This document shows positions 28,038-36,540 of a DNA stretch of 58,067 bases, in pieces. Numbering within the stretch: position 1 is the stretch's first letter; every line of letters begins with the position of its first letter. The DNA is from DAOTVD01 sp034437075. GTDB lineage: Bacteria; Chloroflexota; Anaerolineae; Aggregatilineales; J027. The stretch lies in contig DAOTVD010000126.1 in assembly GCA_034437075.1 (NCBI GenBank), positions 1-58,067 of the forward strand, written 5' to 3'. The notes below the pieces were generated by a model. It was given only the letters and a program-made list of their open reading frames with translations. It had not been told where the DNA came from and ran no database searches. The position numbers and the translations under genes are program-made.

Positions 28038-28636
28038 CTGTCGTCGGCGGACGACTCGTCGGCTGCGATGGCCGCCTCGTTCACGCAGAACCCCACGCGC
28101 ATTCCCAATTGCCCAAACCGAATACGGTCGCCATCGCGGATCAAATAGGGCCGATGCGAGATCAAGCGATCCCCATTGATGAATGTGCCATTACTGCTGC
28201 CCAAATCCCATAGATACAATTGCGGGCCTTTGTCGGTTTTTTCCACGCGCATTTCGCAGTGTTTGCGGCTGACGCCCATGCGATACCCCGCCAGGGTCGT
28301 CAGGTCAACATCCGGCAACGAGCCTGTGGCCCCATCACGCCGCCCAAACAAGATATAGTCTTTCACCGGCACCAGGATAGGCCGGGTGCCTTCGCCCACA
28401 TCCAATTGCAGGATCGCGTTATCGGGCAAGACTTCGGCGCCTTTTTCGCCGAGGGGCCGTAAATCTTCCAGGCGAATCTTCTCTTGGTCTTGCGCGCTAT
28501 CATCGAGCTTGCGCGTTCCGCCCGACACCGCCTGGGCGCTCGCCGCCCCGGTACTCCCAATCAGGCTGGTGCCGCAGTTCTCGCAAAAAACCACCCCCGG
28601 GCGATTGGAATAACCACAGTTCGGACATATTTGCAT
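28034..28636 (-). CDS. Zinc-ribbon FHA domain protein
   Basis: A 200-residue cytoplasmic protein with an N-terminal zinc ribbon (CPNCG...CENCG, Cys 4, 7, 18 and 21), a flexible linker, and a C-terminal forkhead-associated domain (about 95-190). The FHA core residues are all visible: FGRRDG, SRKHCEM and LGSSNGTFING, so it should bind phosphothreonine peptides. A Ser/Thr kinase at 43.7 kb is a possible partner, but no linkage is shown. Stop codons overlap with the Roadblock gene (TTAA). The start ATG gives the zinc ribbon immediately, which supports it. Confidence 0.9.
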   Translation of the reverse strand: MQICPNCGYSNRPGVVFCENCGTSLIGSTGAASAQAVSGGTRKLDDSAQDQEKIRLEDLRPLGEKGAEVLPDNAILQLDVGEGTRPILVPVKDYILFGRRDGATGSLPDVDLTTLAGYRMGVSRKHCEMRVEKTDKGPQLYLWDLGSSNGTFINGDRLISHRPYLIRDGDRIRFGQLGMRVGFCVNEAAIAADESSADDS

Positions 28637-28698
28637 ATAGAAACCTTTCGACGTGTTGCGGTGCGACAGTCGTCACCCCATGTTCTCGTGTTGAGCCC

Positions 28699-28704
28699 AT
28701 TATA
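28699..28704 (-). promoter_or_regulatory. Possible -10 box of the FHA gene
   Basis: A perfect TATAAT lies on the minus strand (28704-28699), with no convincing -35. Transcription would start near 28692, about 56 nt before the ATG. The rest of the 224-nt gap (28637-28860) shows no gene or strong repeat. Confidence 0.35.
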
Positions 28705-28860
28705 AGACGCACGCTCATTCATCACCATAGGCTGCGGTGTAGCATATCATTTTGTGAAGATTGTACACCAAACAAAAGCGCGTGCGATATTATTCCGTAT
28801 AGCACGAGCTTAACATGGGGTTGCCGGAAAGAAAATACCGCCTCGGTCATGGGCGGGGGC

Positions 28861-29814
28861 TTAATCGTCGTCTAAATTGATGTCCCCCACATCCGTACGA
28901 ATGCGCAACGACGCGATTGTTTCGCGGCCTTCGCCATACACGCCCTGAAGCGACGAATCCACGACATCGCCGCCGGTTTGCTGGTCGCGCAAATCCAAAT
29001 CGCTATTGATGTCGCCAACGTTGGTCGCCGCGTCGATGCGCACCCGGCTATTATTGCTGAGTGTCACATCTACTTCACCCACATCCACGGCTATTTCGTG
29101 CTCGCCGCCATTCGCGATTTCACCTTCAAAGGTCAGGTCACCCACATTCATTTGCAGGTCGATACGATCGGCAGCCAGGATTTCACGCACGCTCAAATCA
29201 CCGACATTATTATCGGCAGTGACGTTCAGGGGCACATCATCCGGCACGGAAATTCGCAAGTCTACGTGGCTTTCGTTCAGAATATTGATATTATCGCCTA
29301 AGCCGGAGGTTTCAATGATGTAGCGGTTGCCCTCGCGGCGCACGTCCACTTCAATCTCAGCCAGATTGTCACGCGCGTCACTTTCGGATAGGCCCGAGGC
29401 TTGGCGATCAATTTCCACCTGGATGTCGTCTACATCCGCGCCTTGGATGCGCACATCGCCCACCTCATTGCGCACTTCCAGATTAATGTCGTCTTCGTCT
29501 TCGATCTCTAGGCGTTCGGTGCTGCGTTCGCTCACGGTGTTGCCGTCTACAATGGCAGCCACCGCCCCGAAGCCGCCCAAAAATACGATGGGCAACACGC
29601 AACACACCAGCAACACGGCCACCAACCCCACGCCGCAACCGATCAGCACGGGGTTAAAGCGCCGCCCACCGGAATTATTCTGGCGCGTGGGTGTGCCAAC
29701 CGGGGGCTGGGGCACGTAATTCGAGCCTGATGAGGCGCGTTCATTCGGCACCGAGACATCCGGCAGTTCGTTTTCAGGGGTTGGGTTTTGTTGTTGGGGG
29801 TTTTGATCACTCAT
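28861..29814 (-). CDS. DUF4097-like membrane protein with repeated beta-strand domain
   Basis: A 317-residue protein with a disordered Pro/Asn/Gln-rich cytoplasmic N-terminus (about 1-55) and one membrane segment (about 57-90, VLIGCGVGLVAVLLVCCVL). An acidic extracellular part follows, built of repeats such as NEVGDVRIQG, NNVGDLSVRE, MNVGDLTFEG, VDVGEVDVTL, TNVGDINSDL and TDVGDINLDDD. This [NTD]VGD[IVL]-type pattern is typical of the putative-adhesin (DUF4097) right-handed beta-helix. No catalytic motif is seen. An AAAGGATC ribosome site precedes the ATG. It runs divergently from the trp leader. Function is unknown; a surface adhesin or stress sensor role would be speculation. Confidence 0.75.
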   Translation of the reverse strand: MSDQNPQQQNPTPENELPDVSVPNERASSGSNYVPQPPVGTPTRQNNSGGRRFNPVLIGCGVGLVAVLLVCCVLPIVFLGGFGAVAAIVDGNTVSERSTERLEIEDEDDINLEVRNEVGDVRIQGADVDDIQVEIDRQASGLSESDARDNLAEIEVDVRREGNRYIIETSGLGDNINILNESHVDLRISVPDDVPLNVTADNNVGDLSVREILAADRIDLQMNVGDLTFEGEIANGGEHEIAVDVGEVDVTLSNNSRVRIDAATNVGDINSDLDLRDQQTGGDVVDSSLQGVYGEGRETIASLRIRTDVGDINLDDD

Positions 29815-29955
29815 GGTTGATCCTTTTATATTCGCTCGTATATGCTATATCACTATACGGCAAAAGCGCCAAGCTGTTGCGGGGTAAGCGGCACAAATGG
29901 GCCATCCGGCGAGGAGAGCATTCCCCTTTCGGCTTAGAATAACCATCCGCCAGGC

Positions 29956-29984
29956 TTGACGCCCTCCCGGCTTTTGGTTACCAT
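29956..29984 (+). promoter_or_regulatory. Promoter of the aromatic amino acid operon
   Basis: TTGACG (29956-29961) and TACCAT (29979-29984) are 17 nt apart. The start site would be near 29991, just ahead of the first bases of the T-box leader at about 30005. No other promoter is visible before trpE. Confidence 0.5.
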
Positions 29985-30004
29985 TCTCGCTGTTCGTTGC
30001 TAAC

Positions 30005-30280
30005 AACTATGAACCGGATGGGTCAGCTATCCCTCGCGGACAGAGAGCCGCCCCGCGCTGAAACGGCGGCACGCTGATATAGCCTGACTGTGGGCCGGGG
30101 AGTTGCACGGGTGAACCGCATCCGTAGCCCGTGCCGGGATCGTCGCCGTTACCCGACGCCAGAGTGAGATTTGCCCTGGGGGCGAATCTAAGCCAGGTGG
30201 CACCGCGAGAACACACCCTCTCTCGCCCTGGCACGCCGGGGGGTGACCCAACCAACGGACTCTGCATAAAGGTGCTGCCC
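30005..30280 (+). promoter_or_regulatory. tRNA-Trp T-box leader, translational type
   Basis: The 466-nt gap before trpE holds a T-box riboswitch. Stem I pairs CCGG (30014-30017) with CCGG (30095-30098) and GTCAG (30022-30026) with CTGAC (30084-30088). Between them the 3' strand TGTGGG contains the specifier TGG (30091-30093, Trp) followed by a purine. The distal part has an AGAGA bulge. The antiterminator-type helix is complete: GCCAGG (30192-30197) with CCTGGC (30227-30232) and GCGAGA (30205-30210) with TCTCGC (30221-30226), leaving the canonical 7-nt bulge TGGCACC. TGGC would pair with GCCA of tRNA-Trp, whose discriminator base is G. The alternative pairing GGTGGCACC (30196-30204) with GGTGCTGCC (30271-30279) covers the ribosome site of trpE. 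There is no terminator T-tract. Confidence 0.88.
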
Positions 30281-31744
30281 ATGTCCTCTTATAGCCAATT
30301 GACACCTAGCCCGGACGCTATCGCGCCCTTATTCGAGCAAGGCGACCTCGTCCCGGTGTATCGCCTATTGCCCGCCGACCTCGAAACGCCTGTTTCGATC
30401 TTTTTGAAATTATTTCAAGAAGACCAGCCCGCGTTTTTGCTCGAAAGCGTGGAAGGCGGCGAGCAAATCAGCCGCTATTCGTTCATTGGCGTGCAACCAC
30501 GCCGCCTACTGACCCCCGCCACCACACCGGATGGCGACGTGCTGGCCGCTGTGCGCGCCGAAATCACGCGCTATACGCCCGTGCCCATCCCAGGGATGCC
30601 GCGCCTGGCCGGGGGCGCGGTCGGGTACATGAGCTACGACATCATCCGCCGCTTCGAAGACATCCCCGACGCCACGCTGAATGATGTGGCCGTGCCCGAA
30701 GCCATGTTCATGCTTTTCGACAGCGTGATTATGTTCGACCATGTGAAACCGCGCCTGGTGGTGATGGTCAATGCCTATAACGCAGGCGACCCCCAAGCCG
30801 CTTACGAAAGCGCCGCCGCCCGCGTGGATGACCTCGTCGCGCGCATTCGCCAGCCCATGCCCGCGCTAGAGCGCTCGGCGGCGGTGCTGGATGAAGAACT
30901 CGTCTCGACCTTCGAACAAAGCGAATTCGAAGATGCCGTCGAACGCGCCAAAGAATACATCCGGGCTGGGGATGCCTTTCAAATTGTGCTTTCGCAGCGC
31001 CTTTCGCGGCGCACGACCGCCTCGCAAAGCGCCATCTACCGCGCATTGCGCTTGCTGAACCCCTCGCCGTATATGTTTTTGCTGCACTACCCCGCCACGG
31101 ATGAACACGAAACGCTGAGCATTGTCGGTGCCTCGCCCGAGATGCTCGTCCGCCTGGAAGACGGCATCGCCACCGTGCGCCCCATCGCGGGGACGCGCAA
31201 ACGCGGCGCCACCCCCGAAGCAGACGACGCGCTAGCGGATGAATTGCTGAATGACCCCAAAGAGCGCGCCGAGCACATCATGCTGGTGGATTTGGGGCGC
31301 AACGACTTGGGCCGCGTCTGCGAATACGGCAGCGTGGAGGTGCCCGAAATGATGGTCATCGAGCGCTATTCGCACGTCATGCATATTGTTTCGGGCGTGC
31401 AGGGCCAACTTCGCCCCGAATATGACGCGGTTGATCTGCTGGGCGCGACCTTCCCCGCCGGCACCCTGAGCGGCGCGCCGAAAATCCGCGCCATGGAGAT
31501 TATCGACGAACTAGAGAAAACGCGCCGCAATGTCTACGGCGGCGGCATCGGCTATTTCAGCTTTAGCGGCAGCATGGATACCTGCATCGCGATTCGCACG
31601 CTCGTCAAAGTGGGGGATCGGGTCTATGTGCAGGCTGGGGCGGGCATCGTCGCGGATAGTGACCCGGCCTCCGAATATCATGAATGCCTGAACAAAGCGC
31701 GCGCCCTGGCGGATGCCATCCAACTAGCCGAGGAGGATTTTTAA
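30281..31744 (+). CDS. trpE: Anthranilate synthase component I
   Basis: TrpE converts chorismate and ammonia (or glutamine via TrpG) to anthranilate, the first committed step to tryptophan. The 487-residue protein has an N-terminal regulatory region with the Trp feedback site motif LLES (PAFLLESVEGGEQISRYSFIG). The chorismate-binding domain follows, with IVGASPEMLVR, PIAGTRKRG, HIMLVDLGRNDLGRV and TFPAGTLSGAPKIRAMEII. Feedback inhibition by Trp is therefore likely in addition to T-box control. The ATG at 30281 follows AAAGGTG; an in-frame extension upstream falls inside the T-box and is rejected. The stop lies only a few bases before a duplicated trpG start. Confidence 0.97.
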   Translation: MSSYSQLTPSPDAIAPLFEQGDLVPVYRLLPADLETPVSIFLKLFQEDQPAFLLESVEGGEQISRYSFIGVQPRRLLTPATTPDGDVLAAVRAEITRYTPVPIPGMPRLAGGAVGYMSYDIIRRFEDIPDATLNDVAVPEAMFMLFDSVIMFDHVKPRLVVMVNAYNAGDPQAAYESAAARVDDLVARIRQPMPALERSAAVLDEELVSTFEQSEFEDAVERAKEYIRAGDAFQIVLSQRLSRRTTASQSAIYRALRLLNPSPYMFLLHYPATDEHETLSIVGASPEMLVRLEDGIATVRPIAGTRKRGATPEADDALADELLNDPKERAEHIMLVDLGRNDLGRVCEYGSVEVPEMMVIERYSHVMHIVSGVQGQLRPEYDAVDLLGATFPAGTLSGAPKIRAMEIIDELEKTRRNVYGGGIGYFSFSGSMDTCIAIRTLVKVGDRVYVQAGAGIVADSDPASEYHECLNKARALADAIQLAEEDF

Positions 31745-31855
31745 CGCATGCAACTATTGATTATCGACATCGCTTGTAGGGGCGAGGCCCGCCTCGCCCA
31801 AAATCACCATCGCGAATAAGGATTTTTTGAGCCATGCAACTGCTCATCATCGACA
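31734..31855 (+). repeat. Junction duplication with palindromic insert at trpE/trpG
   Basis: The segment around the trpG start occurs twice: 31734-31769 and 31819-31855, each with AGGATTTTT, a short spacer and the ATG-CAA-CT start of trpG. Between them are about 49 nt containing a near-perfect palindrome, GGGCGAGGC (31780-31788), CC, GCCTCGCCC (31791-31799). The sequence after the first copy does not resemble trpG, so this is an insertion with duplication of the junction, not a tandem repeat. The hairpin may also modulate transcription between trpE and trpG. Confidence 0.6.
31748..31819 (+). pseudogene. Truncated copy of the trpG start (23-residue frame)
   Basis: The frame reads MQLLIIDIACRGEARL and then a short tail, ending in TAA. 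MQLLIID is identical to the first seven residues of TrpG, while the DNA differs at four synonymous positions. It has a better ribosome site (GAGGAGG) than the true trpG downstream. It may still be translated as a short leader peptide, but most likely it is a relic of the insertion. Confidence 0.5.
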
Positions 31856-32403
31856 ATTACGACAGCTTTACCTATAACCTGGCGCAAGCCTTCGGCAAAC
31901 TGCGCGCCGATGTCGCCGTGCATCGCAACGATAAGATTACGCTAGAGGACATCGAGCGCCTAGCGCCCGAGCGCATCGTCATTTCGCCGGGGCCGGGCAC
32001 GCCGGACGACGGCGGCATCTCGCTAGATGTGTTGGCGCGTATCTCCAGCGGTACGCCGACCCTGGGCGTGTGCCTGGGGCATCAATGCATCGGCCAAGCC
32101 TTCGGCGGGCAGGTGGTGCGCGCGCCGCGCCTGATGCACGGCAAAACCTCGGAGGTGTATCACCAGGGACATCCCATTTTTCGGGGCGTGCCCAATCCAT
32201 TTATCGCCACGCGCTACCATAGTTTGATCGTGCAAGACCCCGTGCCGGAAGAACTCGACGTCATCGCGCAGACCGCCGAAGGGGAAATCATGGCTTTGCG
32301 CCATAAAACCTTGCCCATCATCGGTGTGCAGTTTCACCCCGAAAGCATCCTGACGGAATACGGCCCGCGCATCATGCAAAATTTCCTGGAAGGGCGGTAT
32401 TAA
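31834..32403 (+). CDS. trpG: Anthranilate synthase component II (glutamine amidotransferase)
   Basis: TrpG releases ammonia from glutamine and channels it to TrpE. The 189-residue class I amidotransferase has the start IIDNYDSFTYNLAQ, the oxyanion motif SPGPGTPDDGG, the nucleophile Cys in LGVCLGHQCIGQAFGG, and the His-Glu pair in GVQFHPESILTEYG. Substrate preference for anthranilate over p-aminobenzoate synthesis is inferred from the trpE neighbour. In some bacteria one subunit serves both. Its AAGG site is about 12 nt from the ATG, which is long, possibly because of the insertion described just upstream. aroF starts immediately after its stop codon (TAAATG). Confidence 0.96.
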   Translation: MQLLIIDNYDSFTYNLAQAFGKLRADVAVHRNDKITLEDIERLAPERIVISPGPGTPDDGGISLDVLARISSGTPTLGVCLGHQCIGQAFGGQVVRAPRLMHGKTSEVYHQGHPIFRGVPNPFIATRYHSLIVQDPVPEELDVIAQTAEGEIMALRHKTLPIIGVQFHPESILTEYGPRIMQNFLEGRY

Positions 32404-33426
32404 ATGATCGTCATTATGCAAGCGGACGCCACCGGCAAACAAGCCCTGGACGTGGTGACGCGCGTTAAGCAGTTGGGCTACGATGTGCACATCAGCGAAA
32501 GCGGCGCGCAAACCATCATCGGGATTGTGGATGGCCAGGCGCGCGTAGACCCCGAAAAAGTCGTCGCGCTGAAGTTGATCGCGGGTGTGGCGGACATCAT
32601 GCCCGGCTCGCATCCGTTTAAGCTGGCCAGCCGCGAATATCACCCCGAAGCCACGCGCGTGCGCTTGGGCGGCATCGACTTCGGCGGCGCGACCATCGGC
32701 ATTATCGCCGGGCCGTGTTCGGTGGAAAGCCGCGCGCAAATCCTGGAAAGCGCGCACGCGGTCAAGGAGGCGGGCGCGGTGGCCCTGCGGGGTGGCGCGT
32801 TTAAGCCGCGCACCTCGCCATTTTCGTTCCAGGGGATGGGCGAGGAAGGGCTGAAGCTACTGGCCGAAGCCCGCGAGCAAACCGGTTTGCCCGTCGTCAC
32901 CGAAGTGATGGACTCGAATCTGGTGCCGTTGGTCTGCGAATATGCCGATGTGTTGCAGGTGGGCGCGCGGAATATGCAAAACTACGCGCTGCTAAACGCG
33001 GTAGGCAGTTCCGGCCATCCGGTGTTGCTCAAGCGCGGGATGAGCAGCACGATTCAGGAATTGCTCATGGCCGCCGATTACATCCTCAGCCACCACAACC
33101 CCAACGTGATGCTCTGCGAGCGCGGCATCCGCACGTTCGAGACGGCCACGCGCAACACGTTTGACCTCAACGCGATTCCTGTGCTGAAAGCACAAACGCA
33201 CCTGCCCATCATCGCCGATCCCAGCCACGCGACGGGCAAATCGGAATATGTCGAAGCGGCATCGCTGGCGGCCATCGCGGCGGGCGCGGATGGGCTGATT
33301 ATTGAAGTACACCCCGACCCCGCCAATGCCATGTCGGACGGACGGCAAAGCCTGGCCCCGGAGGCGTTCGCGAAGCTAGTGCGCCGCGCGCAGCGCATCG
33401 CGGATGCCGTAGAAAGAGAGCTCTAG
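32404..33426 (+). CDS. aroF: 3-deoxy-7-phosphoheptulonate (DAHP) synthase, type I-beta
   Basis: DAHP synthase condenses phosphoenolpyruvate and erythrose 4-phosphate, the first shikimate step. The 340-residue protein has an N-terminal ferredoxin-like regulatory domain (about 1-70, MIVIMQADATGKQALDVVTR) and a (beta/alpha)8 barrel with IIAGPCSVES, ALRGGAFKPRTSPFSFQG, LQVGARNMQN, LLKRGMSSTIQELLMAA and DPSHATGKSEYV. This is the I-beta subclass known from Thermotoga and Bacillus, where the N-terminal domain mediates feedback control. The start codon follows the trpG stop without a gap. The symbol aroF is used in its generic sense. Confidence 0.95.
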   Translation: MIVIMQADATGKQALDVVTRVKQLGYDVHISESGAQTIIGIVDGQARVDPEKVVALKLIAGVADIMPGSHPFKLASREYHPEATRVRLGGIDFGGATIGIIAGPCSVESRAQILESAHAVKEAGAVALRGGAFKPRTSPFSFQGMGEEGLKLLAEAREQTGLPVVTEVMDSNLVPLVCEYADVLQVGARNMQNYALLNAVGSSGHPVLLKRGMSSTIQELLMAADYILSHHNPNVMLCERGIRTFETATRNTFDLNAIPVLKAQTHLPIIADPSHATGKSEYVEAASLAAIAAGADGLIIEVHPDPANAMSDGRQSLAPEAFAKLVRRAQRIADAVEREL

Positions 33427-33430
33427 CGCC

Positions 33431-34285
33431 ATGTGGCTTAAAGATTGTCATGTGCATATCGTGGGCCTGGGCCTGATGGGCGCTTCGTTGGCGCTGGCCC
33501 TGCGCGGCAAGGTCGCGCGCCGCTCGGGGAGTGACATCGACACGGCAGTAGTACACGAAGCCATAGCCGACGGCACCATTGACGCCAGCGGCGAACGCGA
33601 ACAGGCCGACATCGTGGTGCTCGCCGCGCCCGCCGATGCCAATCTGCGCCTGCTGGCAGAACTCGCGCTCAAGCCCGGCGCGCTGGTCATCGACCTGGGG
33701 GGCAGCAAAACCGCCATTTGTAATCTGATGGATACGTTACCCGAGCATATCACCGCCGTGGGCGGGCACCCCATGTGCGGTATCGCAGAAAACGGCTACC
33801 AGAACGCCTTCGCGACCCTCTACGCCGGGGCGCGTTTCATCCTGTGCGCCACCGTGCGCACGACCGACACCGCGCGCGGCCTGGCCGAGCAACTCGTCGC
33901 GGCCTGCGGGGCCATGCCGCTATGGATGGATCGCGCACGCCACGACCAAACCGCCGGGGCGATTAGCCATCTGCCGCACCTGGTCAGCTTCGCGCTGATG
34001 CGCCTGGCGATGGGCCTTTCGGAGCAAAATGGCGATGTCTTCGAGATGGCGGCGGGCGGTTTCGACGGCGCGACACGCTTGGCCCGAACCAACGAAGCCA
34101 TGATTAGCGGCATGTTCCTCACCAACGAGGCACAATTACGCGCATTAGTGGACGATTTACGCCGCCATTTGGACGATCTGACAGCATTGCTTGACGATCC
34201 GCCCGCCTTGCGCGCAGAATTAGAACGCATCGTCGCTGCCCGCCGCGCTTATACCGAGCAATATGGCGAGCGTATGATTACTTAA
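33431..34285 (+). CDS. tyrA: Prephenate dehydrogenase
   Basis: TyrA oxidises prephenate to 4-hydroxyphenylpyruvate with NAD(P)+, the first step from chorismate products to tyrosine. The 284 residues carry the Rossmann loop HIVGLGLMGASLALAL, the motif VIDLGGSKTAICNLM, the conserved GGHPMCGIAENGYQNA substrate segment, and the helical dimerisation domain (AISHLPHLVSFALMRLA). There is no chorismate mutase or ACT domain, so it is the simple form. Chorismate mutase and prephenate dehydratase are not in the window. It starts 4 nt after aroF. Confidence 0.94.
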   Translation: MWLKDCHVHIVGLGLMGASLALALRGKVARRSGSDIDTAVVHEAIADGTIDASGEREQADIVVLAAPADANLRLLAELALKPGALVIDLGGSKTAICNLMDTLPEHITAVGGHPMCGIAENGYQNAFATLYAGARFILCATVRTTDTARGLAEQLVAACGAMPLWMDRARHDQTAGAISHLPHLVSFALMRLAMGLSEQNGDVFEMAAGGFDGATRLARTNEAMISGMFLTNEAQLRALVDDLRRHLDDLTALLDDPPALRAELERIVAARRAYTEQYGERMIT

Positions 34286-34306
34286 CCACGGAGCGAATGA
34301 ACGGCC

Positions 34307-35638
34307 ATGGCAACCTTAACCATCCGACCCGGAAACCCCCTGGCCGGGCACCTCAGCGTCCCCGGCGATAAGTCGATTTCGCATCGTGTGCTGATGTTGG
34401 GCGCGCTAGCGAATGGCGTCACCGAAGTGCGCGGCTGGCTGCCCGCCGGGGATACACGCGCCACGCTCAGCGCGGTGTGCAATATCGGCGCCACGGTGGA
34501 AAGACACGACGATACGACGCTTAGCGTCCATGGCGGCAATTTGCAAGCGCCCGACATCCCGCTGGATTTCGTCAACGCCGGTACGGGCATTCGCTTGATG
34601 GCAGGTGTCATGGCCGGGTTGCCCTTTGCCGCCACCCTGGACGGTAGCGCCCAACTCCGCCGCCGCCCCATGACGCGCGTGACCGACCCACTCCGGCAAA
34701 TGGGCGCGGCCATCTCCGACACGGATGGCAAAGCGCCGCTCCATGTCTCGCCCGCGCCCTTGCAGGGTATCCATTACACCTTGCCCATGCCCAGCGCGCA
34801 GGTCAAAAGCTGTATTTTGCTGGCGGGGCTGTTCGCAAATGGCCCGACATCGGTCACCGAACCCGGCCCTGGGCGCGACCATACCGAAAATATGCTGCGG
34901 GCGATGGGCGTAAAGCTCACCGTAGACGGCGCGACGATCACCGTGCAACCCGCCTTCCGCGTGGATCATACGGCGCACACGCTAACGCCCCTAGCCGAAC
35001 TGCAACCGTTTGATCTCACCGTGCCCGGCGATTTTTCTTCGGCGGCCTTTCTCATCATCGCGGGGGCGCTGGCCGCCGCCGCGCCGATCACGCTGACGGG
35101 CATAAACACCAACCCCCGCCGCACGGGGCTGCTGGATGTATTGGCCCGCATGGGCGCGACGGTCGAGCAGAGCAACCCGCGCGACGAAGGCGGCGAACCT
35201 GTCGCCGATTTGATCGTTGCGCAACATCAGCTACAGGGCACCACGGTCGGCGGGGATGAGGTCGTGCGCATGATTGACGAATTTCCCGCGCTGATGGTCG
35301 CCGCCACCCAAGCCCAGGGCGCAACCCACGTTCGCGAGGCCGAAGAACTGCGCGTCAAAGAGACTGACCGCATCGCGGTTATGGCCGACGAACTGCGCAA
35401 AATGGGCGCGACCATTGACGAACAAACAGACGGCTTCCGCGTGACGGGCCCGCAAGCCTTGCGCGGCGCGGTCGTGGACGCGCATGATGATCACCGCATT
35501 GGGATGAGCCTGGCAATTGCCGCGCTGCTGGCCGAAGGCGAAACGACCATACAAGATGCCGGCTGCATTCATGACTCATTCCCAGGTTTCGAAGACGCAT
35601 TAACGCAATTGGGAGTCGATTTAACATGGCAGAATTAA
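34307..35638 (+). CDS. aroA: 5-enolpyruvylshikimate-3-phosphate synthase
   Basis: EPSP synthase joins shikimate 3-phosphate and phosphoenolpyruvate, the sixth shikimate step. The 443-residue protein has two pseudo-symmetrical domains: the N-terminal PGDKSISHRVLMLGALA, the PEP-binding segment DFVNAGTGIRLMAG, RRRPMTRVTDPLRQMGA, and the C-terminal REAEELRVKETDRIAVMADEL and DAHDDHRIGMSLAIAALLA. The equivalent of the class I Pro101 is Leu here. That is usual in Gram-positive-like enzymes, and I draw no resistance conclusion. The gene ends 13 nt inside aroE. Confidence 0.97.
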   Translation: MATLTIRPGNPLAGHLSVPGDKSISHRVLMLGALANGVTEVRGWLPAGDTRATLSAVCNIGATVERHDDTTLSVHGGNLQAPDIPLDFVNAGTGIRLMAGVMAGLPFAATLDGSAQLRRRPMTRVTDPLRQMGAAISDTDGKAPLHVSPAPLQGIHYTLPMPSAQVKSCILLAGLFANGPTSVTEPGPGRDHTENMLRAMGVKLTVDGATITVQPAFRVDHTAHTLTPLAELQPFDLTVPGDFSSAAFLIIAGALAAAAPITLTGINTNPRRTGLLDVLARMGATVEQSNPRDEGGEPVADLIVAQHQLQGTTVGGDEVVRMIDEFPALMVAATQAQGATHVREAEELRVKETDRIAVMADELRKMGATIDEQTDGFRVTGPQALRGAVVDAHDDHRIGMSLAIAALLAEGETTIQDAGCIHDSFPGFEDALTQLGVDLTWQN

Positions 35639-36510
35639 ACAAAGTCGGGCTTATCGGTTGGCCCGCCGATTACAGCGTCTCGCCCGCGATGCATAACGCC
35701 GCGTTTGCTGACCTGGGCCTGGAAAATTGGCAGTACGAACTGCTGCCGACCCCGCCCAATGAACTCAAAGAGCGTTTGCTGCATCTGCGCGCGCAAGGCT
35801 ACATCGGCGCCAACGTGACCGTCCCCCACAAGCAGACGATTATCCCCTTGCTGGATGGCGCGGTGCTCTCGGCGCGCGGCGTGAACGCCGTCAATACGCT
35901 GATTATCGAAGGCGGCAAAATCGAGGGGCACAACACCGACGTATATGGCATCCGTGCCGACCTAGAAGCGCATGGCGTCGTCCTGAAAGACTTAAAAGCG
36001 CTCGTCCTGGGCGCGGGCGGCGCGGCCCATGCAGCGGTGCTGGCCCTAGCCAACGCGGGCGCGGATGTCACAGTGACGAACCGCCACACCCAACGCGCTT
36101 GGGATTTATATCGTAACATCCGGCGCGGTGTCTCTAGCCAATATCGCGTCAACGTGCAAGAGCGCACGGCGTTGGCGCGCATAGCCCCGAACATGGAATT
36201 GGTCATCAACTGCACGCCCGCCGGGATGTACCCCATTTATACGGATGTCTCGCCCTGGCCAGCCGACGTACCCATCCCCAGCGAGATGATGGTTTACGAC
36301 ATGGTCTATCGCCCGTTGGTGACGCGCTTCATGCAGCAAGCCCTGGATGCGGGCGCGACGGCGGTCGGCGGGTTGGGGATGTTGGTGCACCAAGGCGCGG
36401 CGGCCTTCCAACTATGGACGGGGCGCGAACCCTCGGTGGACATCATGCGCGCCGCCGCCGAAGCCGAAATCAAGCGCAGCGAAGAAAACGACAAGCTCGA
36501 CGCCTCGTAA
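35626..36510 (+). CDS. aroE: Shikimate dehydrogenase
   Basis: AroE reduces 3-dehydroshikimate to shikimate with NADPH, the fourth step. The 294-residue protein has the substrate-binding start LIGWPADYSVSPAMHNAAF, the catalytic Lys and Asp in ANVTVPHKQTIIP and GHNTDVYGI, the NADP loop LVLGAGGAAHAAVLAL followed by TVTNRHTQRA (the Arg favours NADP), and the end motif GLGMLVHQGAAAFQLWTG. It overlaps aroA by 13 nt, indicating translational coupling. The length is slightly above the family average because of a charged C-terminal tail. Confidence 0.96.
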   Translation: MAELNKVGLIGWPADYSVSPAMHNAAFADLGLENWQYELLPTPPNELKERLLHLRAQGYIGANVTVPHKQTIIPLLDGAVLSARGVNAVNTLIIEGGKIEGHNTDVYGIRADLEAHGVVLKDLKALVLGAGGAAHAAVLALANAGADVTVTNRHTQRAWDLYRNIRRGVSSQYRVNVQERTALARIAPNMELVINCTPAGMYPIYTDVSPWPADVPIPSEMMVYDMVYRPLVTRFMQQALDAGATAVGGLGMLVHQGAAAFQLWTGREPSVDIMRAAAEAEIKRSEENDKLDAS

Positions 36511-36540
36511 AGTCAGCCAAAAGGAAGCCAAAAAACGCCT

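Noticed and set aside
30131..30280. 50-codon upstream extension of trpE
   Set aside because: It would run through the T-box antiterminator and ribosome site; ATG 30281 has a proper ribosome site and matches the family start.
34307..35638. Glyphosate-tolerance change in AroA (Leu at the class I Pro101 position)
   Set aside because: Leu at this position is usual in Gram-positive-like enzymes; no inference about tolerance is possible from it.
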